Source: Pneumocystis sp. 'macacae'
Lineage: Eukaryota; Ascomycota; Pneumocystomycetes; Pneumocystales; Pneumocystaceae
Assembly: GCA_018127085.1 (NCBI GenBank)
Contig: CM030728.1
Location: forward strand, 248,001 to 312,000
Direction of reading: 5' to 3'
Length of the DNA: 64,000 nucleotides
In this document: positions 1 through 12,132 of the stretch, piece by piece
Position numbering within the stretch: the first letter of the stretch is position 1
Layout: each line of letters begins with the position of its first letter
Position numbers and translations under genes: made by a program
Notes under the pieces: generated by a model
What the model was told of the DNA's origin: nothing
What the model saw: only the letters and a program-made list of their open reading frames with translations
The model's database searches: none

Positions 1-1287
1 TGCTAATTCTCTTGTTTTTTGTAATCCACAACTCTTTAGAACCAATTCGTAAGTCTATATACGTCAATATAAATAATAATTAAATGATCTAATACTCGAT
101 ATATGTCTCCAGTATTAGAAAAATTTCGTTTTATAATAGGACCTAGCTCAGGATATTTTTCCCATGCAAACAAAACAGGAGCTGTTACTAGCCCAAGTTT
201 CAAATCCATTTTTACTGGCTTCCCAAATGCTTTTTCAGAAACAGTGTAATCCAACATATCATCTGTTAACTAATGATATAAGAATTTATTTTTATTAATA
301 TTAATTAAACACCTGGAATGCTAGACCAAGATTTTTACCATAAAGATAAGCGTTATCTGCTATTTCAGTGGTACAGCCACCAAGTAATGCACTGGCTCGA
401 CAACTTTTTGCTATTAGACTTGCTGTTTTTAAGTATGTTTTTTTTAAATAATTATTTAAAACATCATCAAAAATTAAAAAATTTCCTTCTTTGTCTAAAA
501 TTTCTTTTAATTGCATAAATTCCCCTTCTACAAGATTTGCTATCACTGTAGCTAAAAGTTCAATTACTTCTGCATTTCTTAAACGAGCAAGAGCAAGAGA
601 TGCTCTACCAAGAAGATAATCTCCAGCCAATATTGCCATTTTGTTTCCAAATACATGATTTCCACTCGGTATACCTCTTCTGATTTCAGAGTTATCAATA
701 ACATCATCATGAAGTAAAGATGCAGTATGAATCATCTCTGTAATTTCTGCAAGTCTTCTTTGAGATGGGTGGATATCTGTTTTCATTGTATCCATCTTAA
801 TTTGATATGAAGAGAGTGGTTGATTTAGATCATTATCATTTACAATATTTGTAGATGATATAGGATTGTTATATTTGTGATACATGTTGTCACTCCAGTT
901 TTTAATTTTCGGAGCATGATTAGTTGCTTTTGATACTAAAAGAACAATAAGTGGTCGAATATGCTTTCCTTGTGTTTGAATATAATAATTTGCAACATTA
1001 CGAAGAATAGGATGACAAGAATCAAATAATTTTCGAATATTATGTGTTAAATGAGACATTTCCGATTCCACCAGTTTTATCTGGTTGGTATACAAACTTG
1101 TATTCATTTCTTCTGTAGTTTTTGATGAAAATTTTAATGTTTCATACATATTTGAAAACTGGTTGGTAGACTTCATTATAAAGCGTTTTTGAGACCATTT
1201 TATGACTAAAATAAAACATTTTTTATTTTGAATAGTTGCATATTTCCTTATAAAAGGTCTTTGTATTATTTTTTTTGTAAAAAACAT
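1..1287 (-). CDS. coq1: Polyprenyl diphosphate synthase COQ1, 3' end cut by the window edge
   Basis: This is a mitochondrial trans-prenyltransferase that builds the polyprenyl tail of ubiquinone. The first exon (1287 down to about 316) encodes a basic, Arg/Lys-rich N-terminus that fits a mitochondrial presequence. It also carries the first Asp-rich motif LLHDDVIDNSEIRRG (DDVID near residues 194-198) and GEFMQLKE. A short intron follows, and the next exon carries the second Asp-rich motif as LTDDMLDY followed by SEKAFGKPVKMDL. A further intron ends near position 42, and the last visible residues (KSCGLQKTRELA) match the C-terminal helix of the family. The C-terminus lies outside the window. 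There is an insertion-like stretch near residues 125-170 that is rich in Asn and Lys. Confidence in the family is very high. The tail length made cannot be read from the sequence. Confidence 0.95.
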
Positions 1288-2568
1288 GAAAAAATTAATT
1301 TCTTGTTTTTTGAACCTTAGAGGTCAAGATGAATAAAAATTAACTTACAAATAAATGTAATAAGAATTACGGATTTTGATTTTTCTTTAAAAATGAAATA
1401 AATTCGTACTTTGTTCTTTATTAGGAAAAGGGTTTTATAGATTTTTTTGAAACATCGTAAAAATTTAGATTTTGTATTTTAAATTAATGATATGAATCTA
1501 AAAGGTAAAGTATGAATCAGAAGATATATATTATTTGTGTTATTACATGAATATATTGCATTTTATAGTGTCTAGTTATTTTTATGATTTTACAAGATTA
1601 AATGTTATTTTTGAAAGTAATTTTTTATTTAAGAATATAAAATGTATTAGTTTTTTATGTTTTATTTTTATTGAAAAGGGACAGTGATAAATATGTTTGG
1701 AATAGTAAAAATACATTAATTGTATATTTTAACGAATTATTTCTGTATAATTTTGTGAAAATGATAATGATGTGTTATTTTAATGATAAATTAGTAAATA
1801 ATTTTTAATCCACTTCAAAGCACTCTTAAGCCTCGATAAGCTCAATAAAATATTTAAATTATAATTGATTGATATGATATAATAATTATAAAAAATTTTA
1901 TATGATAGAGTTTATATATAATAAAAATTATTTGTGTAAAATTGATTTATTTTTTTTTTATAAATTTGTATGTTTTTGAGTAAACGGATAATATAAATTA
2001 ATATTTAATAAAATTAATGATATAATTTTAAGACTTTATGCCATATTACTAAAATTATTCGAATCAATATAATATAGCTATTTAATGTTTTATTTACAAT
2101 TGTAAATACTCTTATAATAAAATGTTTTTAAAAATTTAAAATTTATTACTAGTCTTTTAAAAAAATTTTAAAATTAAAAATTATTAATGAAATATTTGAT
2201 AAATTTCTTTATATTGCAATTTCTTTGTAAATATATTTGTGAAAACTTTAACTATCATGTAATTATTTTTGGTATCTTTTTTAATATTTATAAAAATATA
2301 TGATTTCCGTTTTAAAATATTTAATAACTTTTTTATTTAAATTTTGATTTATATGTAAAATCAATGATATCGTACGTTTAATTATTTTTAAATTTCAGTG
2401 AATTTGCTAAGATGATCAAAATTTTTGATTTAAACACTATTAATCCTTTTTTTTAAAATTAAAAAATATTTCTCTTGTAAGTTATAAATTTTTTTGAATA
2501 AGAATTAGTTTTTATGATAATATCAAATAATTAAATATATTTTTTTAAAAAAATGTTTTTTAATAATA
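1288..2568. other. Gene-free AT-rich spacer
   Basis: This stretch of about 1.3 kb lies between the COQ1 start and the CMR1 stop. It should hold the COQ1 promoter and the CMR1 3' region. GC is extremely low (6 of 60 bases in 1861-1920), with long A and T runs. I see no open frame that resembles a protein and no RNA gene. Confidence 0.6.
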
Positions 2569-4192
2569 TTACATTAAAAACTGTTCTTCTGGAGGAAGAT
2601 ATGCAACGATTTTTCCTGATGCTGATCCTCCCACAACCCAATCTTGAGTTGGATGGAATTGACATACAGCTGGAACGGCTGTAATTTCTTCATTATTACC
2701 TAAACGAGAAAGATAAATCCCTTTACTGCTATAAATATCAATGTATCTTGTTCAATATATTAGTTGAAAGTTTAAAATTATTAATATTATACCTTTGCAT
2801 ATTCCCAATTGTGAACTTCTGTATACCAGAAGATGGATTTTCATGCCATTGTGCACGTAAGATTGTGACCCATCTTCCTGTTTGATTATTATGCTTAATA
2901 GTATATGTTGGTGATAAGTCATCTAACTTTGTATCAATGTTCCACAACTTATAATTTGGATTATCAAAAATTGTAACTGTATCATCATAACTTGTTGCAA
3001 CAATTGAGCCTTCAGAATTCCAGAATGCAGAACTGACACTTAAACGTGATGTATATATGCCTAGATGTATTGGTTTTTTAGAATTATTAATTGTACGAAG
3101 ATCCCATATCTTCATTGTACGATCCAACGAAGCGGTGCAAATAAGATATGGAGAAGATGTATGGATAGAAAGTCCGCCTATTTTTTTATCATGTAATTGG
3201 TAAGATGTAACATTTTGAGAATTAAGATCTTTTATTATAAATTGACCATCAGTTGTGGTAAGATATATTTGATCTCCTTTAGGATGGACAGTTAATGCAG
3301 AAATCAAGGGTATTATGTTCAAACTATTACTTTGTTGGACGTATATTTCTGTTGATAACTCTTTGTCTAGATGTAAAGCACGAACCATACCATCATATGA
3401 TGAAGAGTAAAGTATATTTGTAGAAAAAGGATTAAACTTAAGTGATGAAATAGATCCTGAATGCAGTTTGTAATGATGAATCAATGGCTCTTCTAATGTT
3501 TCTTCTTGATCATCATCTTTTATCGTATCCGTTTTGGATCCATCCATATCCCAAATGCCCATATTACCCACTTTATCTCCCGCAAATACAATTTTTTTAG
3601 TTATACTAGGATGAATACTAATAGATGATATTCTTTCTGGAACAACCTTTAAGTATTTTGGGTCCCATTTTTTGTATAATTTAAGAGATTGCATTTTTTG
3701 CTTTAATTGAGAAATATCCTTGTCTACAATTTCAGCAGATTCATTTTTTTCGTAAGATTCATGTATAGAATGTGTTATTTCTTGAACTAGTTCCCTAGCT
3801 TTTTCCCAATCATATGATTCTCCGATAATATCACTTAATTTCAAATCTCCATGTATACGTACACGCTTTGTTTGTTGTGTTTTTTCTTTTAGATCTATTT
3901 CTTGTGGTTTATTGTCTACATCATTTAATTTCAATGATAATCCAAGAAGTCTAGATGAACTTCTTCTGGGAAAAGTACTATAGTCTTTTTTCTCTTTTTT
4001 TCTATCTGAACCTTTTTTTTTTGTAGAATTATTTTTAATGTTTGTTTCTTTTTTTAAAATATTGTCTAATTCAAGTTGCCTAATTTGATATTATAAATTT
4101 TTAAAAGAATAACTTTATAAATACCTTAAAAGTTCTTGATTTCTTTTAATATTTAATTGTCTCTGACGTTCATATTCATTAATCTCTTGCAT
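2569..4192 (-). CDS. cmr1: WD40 DNA damage-binding protein CMR1
   Basis: This WD-repeat protein belongs to the Cmr1/WDR76 family, which binds DNA and is linked to replication stress. A small first exon encodes MQEINEYERQRQLNIKRN, the usual coiled N-terminus. The second exon has a Lys-rich linker, then KRVRIHGDLKLSD (a family hallmark), then the beta-propeller with KIVFAGDKVGNMGIWD, LHSGSISSLKFNP and LICTASLDRTMKIWDLR. A final exon (about 2569-2737) ends with VCQFHPTQDWVVGGSASG, typical of the family C-terminus. Introns lie near 4080-4130 and near 2740-2790. The start at 4192 is the first Met of the conserved N-terminal coil. Confidence 0.93.
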
Positions 4193-4522
4193 TTTAGGAG
4201 TTAGTTAATGCGTTTTTTAAAAAAGTAATCATTATTTCTTTTGAAAAATGTTTTTAAATAGAAAAAATTAAAGTTTTAAATTGCATAATATGAATATTTT
4301 GAAATAATGTCAGTATTTCGTCTAATTTGATTTTAATATGTATGTTTTAAAGTTTTCAAAATTAGTAACAATTATATAAAAAATATTTTTCTGTTTTTTT
4401 TATTTTTTTATAATTTTAATATTTATTTCTGAGTTAAAACTCACGTTATTCTTAATTTTTGTAATAAATTTATATGAAATGATCTAGTAAAAAAGAGTTA
4501 TTAAGTCTTAAAAATACACATT
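4193..4522. other. Divergent spacer between CMR1 and MTF2-like
   Basis: About 330 bases separate two divergently transcribed genes and so hold both promoters. The DNA is A/T-rich with T-tracts. I see no recognisable specific site and no coding signal. Confidence 0.5.
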
Positions 4523-5395
4523 ATGAATGAAAATATATTTAGGTTTTTTTTTTTCAGCTTTAACAAAATATTGAATAGCTTTATACAGAAAAAAACAAAA
4601 AATATTTTAAGATCTATATCATATATAACTATAACTAAGTATCCGTCGCAAATTACACAGTTTATAACTTTAGATAAAAGAGTAGTTTTTTGCAATAAAA
4701 TATTAAAGGTTGTGTATTTTTCGAATTATATTCATCCAGATAATATTATAAATTCATATGTCTCAAATTTATATCAAAATCGTAGTTTTTCTAAAAATCT
4801 AAATCAAAATAATGTTAAAAATCCGGAATGGTACTCGTATTATAAAAAAATAGAAGAAGTTATGTCTAATATAGAAACTGATATTGAACTTTATGAATTT
4901 ATTGAGAAATCAATATTTGAACCTTTTAAAGAACAATTATCAGAAAGCAAAATCAATAAAAAAATACTGAAGCACCCTGTTCTTCAATCTTATTCTTTGT
5001 TGCTTTTGAAAGCAATGGAAATATTTCGACAGGAGTTTCAAGATTATGTATCTGTTATCACAATATTTGAACGTATCAAAAGTCATGGCCCAGAATCATT
5101 CGTTATGGGGTGTTCATCTGATGTATATAATGAAGTATTAATAGCACGGTGGGAAGGATGGTATGATTTGTTTGAAATTGAAAATCTTTTAAATGAAATG
5201 AAGATGAATTGTGTTATAAGAACAGAAAAAACTTTGAAAATTCTTAATAAAATAATACAAGATGTTCAGAATATGCATTTTCAGAAACAGCTTGTAAATG
5301 ACGTTTTTTTATCAAATAATAATGGTACATGTTTTGAGCGTCTAAATGTTATCTATAATGAAATTTCAGAAGAAGTTTCTAAAGTAAACAAGTAA
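4523..5395 (+). CDS. mtf2: Mtf2/Nam1-like mitochondrial gene-expression protein
   Basis: This single-exon gene encodes 290 residues. The C-terminal half matches the fungal Mtf2 domain, with GPESFVMGCSSDVYNEVLI, then ARWEGWYDLFEIENLLNEM and a conserved-position helix after it. In yeast Mtf2/Nam1 couples mitochondrial transcription, RNA processing and translation. The N-terminus is basic and rich in Phe, Lys and Asn without acidic residues, as expected for import into mitochondria. The assignment rests on motif memory of the family and is strong for the domain, less so for orthology. The gene has no intron, which is unusual in this window. Confidence 0.75.
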   Translation: MNENIFRFFFFSFNKILNSFIQKKTKNILRSISYITITKYPSQITQFITLDKRVVFCNKILKVVYFSNYIHPDNIINSYVSNLYQNRSFSKNLNQNNVKNPEWYSYYKKIEEVMSNIETDIELYEFIEKSIFEPFKEQLSESKINKKILKHPVLQSYSLLLLKAMEIFRQEFQDYVSVITIFERIKSHGPESFVMGCSSDVYNEVLIARWEGWYDLFEIENLLNEMKMNCVIRTEKTLKILNKIIQDVQNMHFQKQLVNDVFLSNNNGTCFERLNVIYNEISEEVSKVNK

Positions 5396-5741
5396 TTGTT
5401 TTGATAAAAGAGAAGTAATTTTATTTTTCGACCTATTTATTTAATTTGCATAAGTTTTTTAAATTATACATACATCTATATATAGGCATGGTTTATTATA
5501 TATATAGATTTATTGTTTTTCATATTATTTTATATTTATTTGCAAATATTTATGTTTTCTTGTTTTTGTTCATTGAAGATAAGCTATATACCATTTATAC
5601 TTTATGGTTTGATTTTATTTATGGATTTATAAATATAAATATACGCAAGTATATAACCTGTGACCGACGATTTTAAAAAATAAAATTTAAAAAGTATTTT
5701 TTTGAAACTAGTTGTAAGACTTTTAGAAAGATTTATAAAAA
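5396..5741. other. Spacer between MTF2-like and ACP1
   Basis: A 346-base AT-rich spacer with TATATA tracts near 5470-5510. A 76-codon open frame at 5446-5676 has the composition of random AT-rich DNA (Phe, Ile, Tyr) and no family resemblance, so I do not call it a gene. Confidence 0.5.
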
Positions 5742-6270
5742 ATGTTTTTTAATAGAGTTTGTGGTGTTTCTGTTTTTTTTCGAAATTTTATACTTCAAAA
5801 TAGAACAGATATTAGGAAAATAGATATAAAATATGTACCAAGTCGATTTTACTCTGCAGGGCATTTATCAAAAGAAGATATTGAAAAACGTATTATAGAT
5901 ATAGTCAAAGGGTTTGATAAGGTTACCGATCCATCAAAAGTAAGAATATTGTGTTAAAAAGGGTACAAAAGAACTTTTCATGCATTATTTAAAAACCCTA
6001 TTTATATTTTATATTAGTATATAAGACAGCAATTAATAGTTTTTAGATTACGCCTACGTCGAGTTTTTCTACTGATTTAGGATTAGATAGTTTGGATACT
6101 GTTGAAGTTGTAATGGCTATTGAAGAAGAGTTTAATATTGAGATTTCAGATAAAGATGCAGATGAAATACGAACTGTTGGTGAGGCAATTGCATACATTT
6201 CTAATCATCCAGACGGTATATTTTTTGTATTTTTGGGATTATATCAGCTAATTTTTGAATAGCTCGTTGA
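5742..6270 (+). CDS. acp1: Mitochondrial acyl carrier protein
   Basis: Three exons (5742-5939, 6047-6215, 6263-6270) join in frame to 124 residues. The mature part contains [20 protein letters not shown], where the Ser of DSL is the 4'-phosphopantetheine attachment site, and ends [13 protein letters not shown]. The N-terminus ([20 protein letters not shown]) is a mitochondrial presequence. The protein carries fatty-acyl intermediates for mitochondrial FAS (lipoate synthesis) and is an accessory partner of complex I and of Fe-S assembly. The last exon contributes only two residues plus the stop; reading through the intron instead would add an unrelated tail. Confidence 0.95.
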
Positions 6271-6851
6271 TGTTTTACTATCTCTATATTTTTGGGTTAT
6301 TCGTTGTTTTATTTGTTATTTAAGTCGTTTCTGCGTTCTGCATCTTTTTTTGTCTATTTTCATAACATTTTTATATTTTTTTATTTAAATTAATATTATT
6401 TATATTTTATAGAATGTTTTTCGGTATAGCGTAATTTCATATTTAAAAAAATAAAAATATTATTTGGGAGTATGATTTTCTCTTTAAGGATGGTTTCTTG
6501 AATGTCCTTAAGATGCCTGTTTTAAGATTATTTATTAGAAATTGGAATATAAATTATATATTTTTTTATTTTTAATCGTTCATCGTATTTTTGAAGATGA
6601 GCTTTATTAAAATTTCGAAATTTATTAAAATTTCTAATTTCTTTTAACTGAAGTTGTATTTCTCAATTATGTTATTTATTATTTATGTATGATGAAAATA
6701 GACATTGTTTTTTTTGTTTTTTGAGACTCAGCTTTTATTCATTTTAGGTCAAAAAAAGATAATAAAAATATTTGAATTAATAGGAATAGAAGTGTTTAAA
6801 AAGTCTATTTAAATTTCTTTTTAGACGTATTTAGGTCTTAAAGGCTTAAAA
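6271..6851. other. Spacer upstream of VPS74
   Basis: A 580-base AT-rich, T-biased stretch between ACP1 and VPS74, both on the plus strand. It should include the ACP1 3' end and the VPS74 promoter. No gene or RNA is recognisable. Confidence 0.5.
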
Positions 6852-8047
6852 ATGTCTTCTGGACTTTCTCGTCGACGTGTTGGCAATTCAAATTCAAGTG
6901 GATTTGTTGAAACATCTTCGTTTTGTAATCAAGAAAAGAATTTACACAGTGCTTTTCAGGGACAAAAGTACCACACTATTGATAAAGTAGGTTGTAAGGT
7001 TGTCTGTGATCCTTTAGATATTGTGGAAGATCAAGAAAGAAGTAGACAGCCATGTCTTACGTTGATGGAAGAAGTATTGCTATTAGGTTTAAAGGATAAA
7101 CAGGTATTTGTTAATTAAAGGTGTTAAATTCCATGAATGCAGTGTTTTCTAAGGTTTCAAAGGGTTACTTGCCTTTTTGGAATGATAGTATTTCGTATAT
7201 TCTTCGAGGATGTATTATTCTGGAGTTAGCATTTAGAGGACGTATTCAAATGTGTCATGATTCACTCAGAAGGCGATATCCTTTATCAGATTGTTTGATA
7301 GAAGTGGTAAATGATAAGGTAACGGGAGAGGTTTTGTTAGATGAAACTCTTAAAATGATGAAAACAAGTGAAAAGATGACAATTAGTTCTTGGGTAAATC
7401 TTATGAGTGGTAATTTGAGATGTTTGATTTATATATATTGAGTAATTTGTTCACAGGTGAAACCTGGAATTTTATGAAAATTGGATATCAATTAAAACAA
7501 GTTCGTGAGCGTTTAGCAAAAGGGTTGGTTGATAAAGGTATTCTTCGTACTGAGAAAAGGAATTTTTTATTATTTGATATGACAACTCATCCCGTATCGA
7601 ATAACATGGTTAAAGACGATATTCGTAATCGTTTAATGGTTATGCTGACTGCTTCTACAATTATTTTACCTAATAGTGCATTTTTTCCCGAGACAATACC
7701 AATGAAACATCTTCGTGTTATTTCTTTAGTTTGTGCTGCCTATGCTGCAAATGTTCTAGAAAATGTTTTTTCATCTTCTGATTATGAGATTCGAGAACGT
7801 GCTTTTAATCGTGTTGATGAATTTTTTAGAGATTTTTCTCAATGGCCTTTTACAATTAAATACAGTGGTAATATTGGTTGTATGAACTCTAGTTTAGCAA
7901 ATGTTGTAGCAGAAGAAATACGTGGAGGAAAAGATAAAGAGTTGCAATTGGAGATAGTTGCTGCTGTTCTTCAAAGTATGTTTTCTTCTATATTTATTTT
8001 AAAAAATAACATTTATAGTATTTACGCGCTTTGATTGTATATTGTAA
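6852..8047 (+). CDS. vps74: Golgi PI4P-binding protein VPS74 (GOLPH3)
   Basis: Four exons (6852-7103, 7163-7409, 7457-7975, 8019-8047) join in frame to 348 residues. This GPP34 family protein binds PI4P and sorts glycosyltransferases in the Golgi. Landmarks are [24 protein letters not shown], split over exons 1 and 2, then [38 protein letters not shown] and [11 protein letters not shown]. The small last exon supplies the expected tail IFTRFDCIL after EIVAAVLQ. The N-terminus is Ser-rich with a basic SRRRVG stretch, as in other fungal members that contact COPI. Confidence 0.96.
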
Positions 8048-8358
8048 TTATTTTATCCAGTCTTTCTGAATCTTTGTCCATGGTATCTTTTTGTTTATTC
8101 TGTTTATTCCTCAATAAACTAAATTATTTTTCTTTTTATTGATGGATATTTATATTTCATTATTAATTATTTTATATTTTTTTATTTGTTTATGATATAA
8201 AAATTGCTTTAATTATCATTTTTCATCTATTAATTTATTCATTATTTTAAAAAATATGTAATTTAATATTTATTTTAATATTTTTTTTTATTTATCTTTT
8301 AAAGACTTTTATGCTTTTGAAAAAGATTGGGAATTAAACAGAATTATTATTACATAAC
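8048..8358. other. Spacer before the complex I gene
   Basis: About 310 bases of T-rich DNA with no coding signal. It carries the VPS74 terminator region and the promoter of the next gene. Confidence 0.5.
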
Positions 8359-8970
8359 ATGGTCTCTATTTTGTCTGAAAGGCAATATACTGAGAAAGAT
8401 GCTATTTATTCTGGACTTAAATCTATGACGATTTCAGGTTCTGTAGGATTGATGGTTTCTGCTGTTCAGAATTCCATAATGAAAGATCCTGGGAGCATAA
8501 GAAGCATTATGAAACGTACTGGGGGAACGATTGGAACATTCGGTATTTTTTTTATGTTTTTTGCAAAAGATTTACGTCTTTTTTTTATTTTTAGCTATTG
8601 TAGGAGGATTATTTTCATTTACTCAGGCTTTTGTTTCTAATCTTCGGAAAAAAGATGATTCACTGAATCCATTTATTGGAGGACTTATTTCTGGTTCTAT
8701 TGGTGCTATAAGAGGTATTTATGAATATTTGATATAGTGATACGCAAAGTTGATATATTAGTACGGTCTTTTTCTGCGATGGCTGGCTATGGCTTGGGTT
8801 TTGCATGTATTTTGGGGTTTTTTGATTGGTGTGGAGGGACTTTAAATGGGATATATTATGATTTTTGTGGAAAAGATGTAGGAAAATTAAAGGAAACACT
8901 TTTTAAAACAGAATATAGGCGACCCAGATCGGAAATTGTCAAAGCAATTGGGGGTGGACGTGGTGTCTAA
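8359..8970 (+). CDS. Complex I accessory subunit, NDUFA11/B14.7-like (Tim17/22 family)
   Basis: Exons 8359-8542, 8595-8714 and 8762-8970 join in frame to 170 residues. The protein has Gly-rich membrane segments of the Tim17/Tim22/Tim23 fold: SGSVGLMVSAVQN, FAIVGGLFSFTQAFV and GGLISGSIGAIR. The C-terminal part, with MAGYGLGFACILGFFDWCGG, resembles the Neurospora 21.3-kDa complex I subunit. I chose the 47-nt second intron over a possible 23-nt one, because 23 nt is below any workable spliceosomal length. Complex I is absent from Schizosaccharomyces, so this gene supports a Pneumocystis-like host. A Tim22-type translocase is the main alternative. Confidence 0.75.
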
Positions 8971-9370
8971 ATGAAGATAATATTTATAAGGTCTTTTTTA
9001 CCTTTATTTTTTATATTTAATTATTAGCATTATTTATATTGAAATCAACAGTTTTTCAAAATCATTCATTCATCTTTTTAATGTGTTCTTTAAAATAGTG
9101 GTTAAGCATATCAGAATAAATTGGGAAGATTTCATTGTTTTTTATTTTGTATTAAAAGAAAGATGAATAATTGATAAACAATTTTATTTTTATTATTTAA
9201 GAACATTATATAAGGAGAAATTGTTTATAAATAAAAGGTTTAATATATTATCTCTGTGGGTCTTCTCTGTAATATTTAATAGACATGTTTTCGATATATT
9301 TTTAATATATTTTTATTTTTTTTATCATTTTTTTATATTTTAGATAAGTCTGATATTGCAGTTAATATCG
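8971..9370. other. Spacer upstream of tubulin cofactor C
   Basis: About 400 bases of AT-rich DNA between two plus-strand genes. A 5' non-coding exon of the cofactor C gene could lie here (an AG acceptor-like site sits at about 9343), but nothing is certain. Confidence 0.4.
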
Positions 9371-10512
9371 ATGATACCCTTGAAGGATGCATCACAAGCT
9401 TATTCTGTTTTTATGTCAAAAAAAAAAAGTATTTTTCTCCTTTTTTTATAATATTGGGATTTATTTGATAATTTAGCATTAGATAATAGGGTTTTGGAAC
9501 TTTCTCAGTTTTCAAATGGTGCAGAAAAAGACCAATTAATAGAAGAAACAGGTCGTCAAATTCAAGACTTAAATGATGCAATATCAAGCTCTATTTCATT
9601 ACTTACAAGTTATGATAGTCGTGTATTGAAAGAGGTCGTGATATTTTATTTTATTTCGTTACTGAATATAATGTTAAAATAGCAATTGGATAAATTATAT
9701 ATATCTTATTTGTCATTAAAGAAAGATGCACGACCTAAGGTGAATTTTGGGTTTAAAACGCATTCAGAGGTAGATTGTAATCGAAAGGAGTTTAATAAAC
9801 AAAATACTATGGAATTGGGTAGGATTAGATTTGTTTTTGAAGAAAATAAAGTTGAAAAAATAATTTTAATAGTCTCTATGTCTTCAAATGATTTGGTTTT
9901 GATCCAGTCTGAAATGCATTTTTTACATATAAAAAAAAAGATTCATTTATATAAAGAATATTCGAATAATGATATTAATATATCAAATGCGTTACTATGC
10001 ATATATTTGGTTCATGATTTAGGATGGCATAGTTTAAACGTTCGTCATTTTAGGGATAGTTTTGTCCTGGCAAATGGTATCAGTGGGCCTGCGTATATTT
10101 CTGATTGTCAAAATTGTACTTTTATTATTTTCTGTCATCAAGTAAGTTTAATGATTTATAAAAAGTATATCGTCTTATGAACTAAGTTTCGAATGCATGA
10201 TTCTAAGAATATAAATGCATTAATCTCTTGCAGATCAAAGCCAATAATAGAAAATTGTACTGGAATTAGATTCGGACCTAACCCATATGATAAAGTATAT
10301 TTTAAGTATAAATAAGTTTTTATATTAAATCCAAAAAGGATTCTTGTAAAACATGGAATGAAGTTCAGGATTTTGGATGGTTAAAACAAAACAAAAGTCC
10401 GAATTGGGATATTATTCCAGAAGAGGATCGTTGGGAAGTTGGTAAATGGGAAAATATAATTTATAACACTAAAGAAGTATCTGATGTTATCAATCTTATT
10501 TGTCAAAAATAA
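9371..10512 (+). CDS. cin2: Tubulin-folding cofactor C (TBCC domain)
   Basis: This multi-exon gene encodes the cofactor that triggers GTP hydrolysis on tubulin during alpha/beta dimer assembly. The N-terminal part has a predicted coil (GRQIQDLNDAISSSISLL) like the spectrin-type domain of TBCC. The C-terminal beta-helix domain reads NGISGPAYISDCQNCTF, then after an intron FRMHDSKNINALISCRSKPI and IENCTGIRFGPNPYDK. The Arg in SCRSKPIIE corresponds to the catalytic arginine finger of TBCC/RP2. The last exon gives WNEVQDFGWLKQNKSPNW, the usual C-terminus. The start at 9371 is the least certain part; it gives one short exon ending at an A-tract before GTATTT. Confidence 0.88.
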
Positions 10513-10617
10513 AAATATCGTACAATTATTTAAATATTTTATAAGTTCTAGATTTTCTAAACATATATAAGATATTTGTCAAGAAATAATTAAGAGTTTC
10601 CTTTGTTTTTCTGTTTT

Positions 10618-11863
10618 CTAATCATGATTATTTATAACTTTTTCGGTTTTTTTAGGTTTTCTGTTTTTTTGTTTATTTATTATGTCTTTGTCTTTAATTT
10701 CTTTTATATTTTTTTGGAGTTTTAATTCATCTTCTTCGGAAGCTTTTGAATCTTTATTAGATTTTGATTCTTTAGTTTCTTTTTCTTTTTTTTCAACTAC
10801 TTTTTGTAAATGGGTATGTTCTTCATTTTCAATTTGTTCACAAGCTTGTTTTGTATTTTGAGTTGCTTTTGTGTTTTTTTTACCAAAACTTTCTTTTGGA
10901 CTTTTATTTTCCTTTGGTTTTATACTTTTGTTACTAGTACGATTTGTGTTTTGTTTTCCTCCTCGTCCACGTCCTTTTCTTGTAGATTCATCTGTTCTTG
11001 AAGATTTTAAGTAATAAATGTTTTAAAAAAATAAATAATACATACCTTTCTATTTTTACTTTATCGCCTTTTGGTATAAGTGGTCCAGAAAATACAAAAA
11101 AACCGTCTTTTGATGCTGCAATTTCTTCTAAAAATAACTCAGAATCATCAATAAAAGGATCAAGAGTATCATATTCTTCTTCCTGAATCCTTCTTTTTCG
11201 TTTCTTCGGCCCTACAAATGGTTCTTGACTTAGATGTTCATTTTCTTTTTGTATTATAGGCTGTTTGGATTTTCCATCATCTTCCATATTCGACTCTGAC
11301 TCATCTCCCTCATCAGATTCTGCATCATGGTCAAACTTTGACATCCCAAACTTCGTTAAATTTGCTGCTTGTAATGGATGTAATGCTGCCCATCCATATT
11401 GTTTCTCTGCTTCACGAGCAAAATTTACGTAAACATTTATTTGTCCTTTCAAAGGAACATGAATACGAATTGATGGTTTTTCTTTTATAGAAATGCAATT
11501 ACTGGACAACAGGTTGTTTGCACATGTTCCTCCTGATATAGGAGATGATAATGAGTTTTTTGATTGAGAAAGTGTCAAAAGTGAATATTTGGGTTGGGAA
11601 GCGGTTGTTAACTGTTTCTCTTGTTCAAAAATAGGAGTAGAGTGATCTCGTTCCTCTTCATTAATTGATTCATTTGTATTATTTGTTAAAGTAGGGATTT
11701 GTGGTAATAATAAAGATTCCTGCTGGTTTGGAAATTGATCATTATTTACTATACCAATCTTGTTCAAATGTGTTAAGTCTTCTGATATTGTCTTCTGGTC
11801 AATAACATTTTTCACATTGGTACTCTGATTATCTTCCTCTGTTTTTTTGTTGGAATCAAACAT
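10618..11863 (-). CDS. hpc2: HIR histone chaperone subunit HPC2 / ubinuclein
   Basis: Two exons encode a protein with the Hpc2-related domain, EEEYDTLDPFIDDSELFLEE followed by DGFFVFSGPL, which binds the Hira/Hir subunits and histone H3.3/H4. Upstream, IRIHVPLKGQINVYVNFARE and KQYGWAALHPLQAANL are typical of fungal Hpc2. The N-terminal third is low-complexity Ser/Asn/Gln. The second exon (10618 to about 11005) is Lys-rich and begins with RKGRGRGGKQ, an AT-hook-like basic patch. The gene converges with cofactor C, with only about 105 bases between the stops. Confidence 0.88.
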
Positions 11864-12132
11864 ATTTTAACATAGTCGTTCGTAGAAAATGATGTCTCGA
11901 ATCTTAGAAATAAATTGTTGAATATGTATATTTTAAAATAAAATAAAAATACATAATACTTGCTTTTTTGATGTTGAAGAGCCTTATGTATGGAGATAGT
12001 TTGCAGATTTAGGATATGATGTACTAAAAAATAAATTAAAACATATCTTTCTTTTTTAAACGTTTTTTGTTGAAAAAGTACAATTGTTTTTTAATAAATC
12101 ATTTGAAACGAATATCCTTATATTTTTGTGCT

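Noticed and set aside
5446..5676. 76-codon open frame between MTF2-like and ACP1
   Set aside because: Composition is that of random AT-rich DNA and nothing in it resembles a known protein.
8715..8737. A 23-nt intron in the complex I subunit gene
   Set aside because: Too short for splicing; a 47-nt intron with the same donor (8715-8761) also restores the frame and a better protein.
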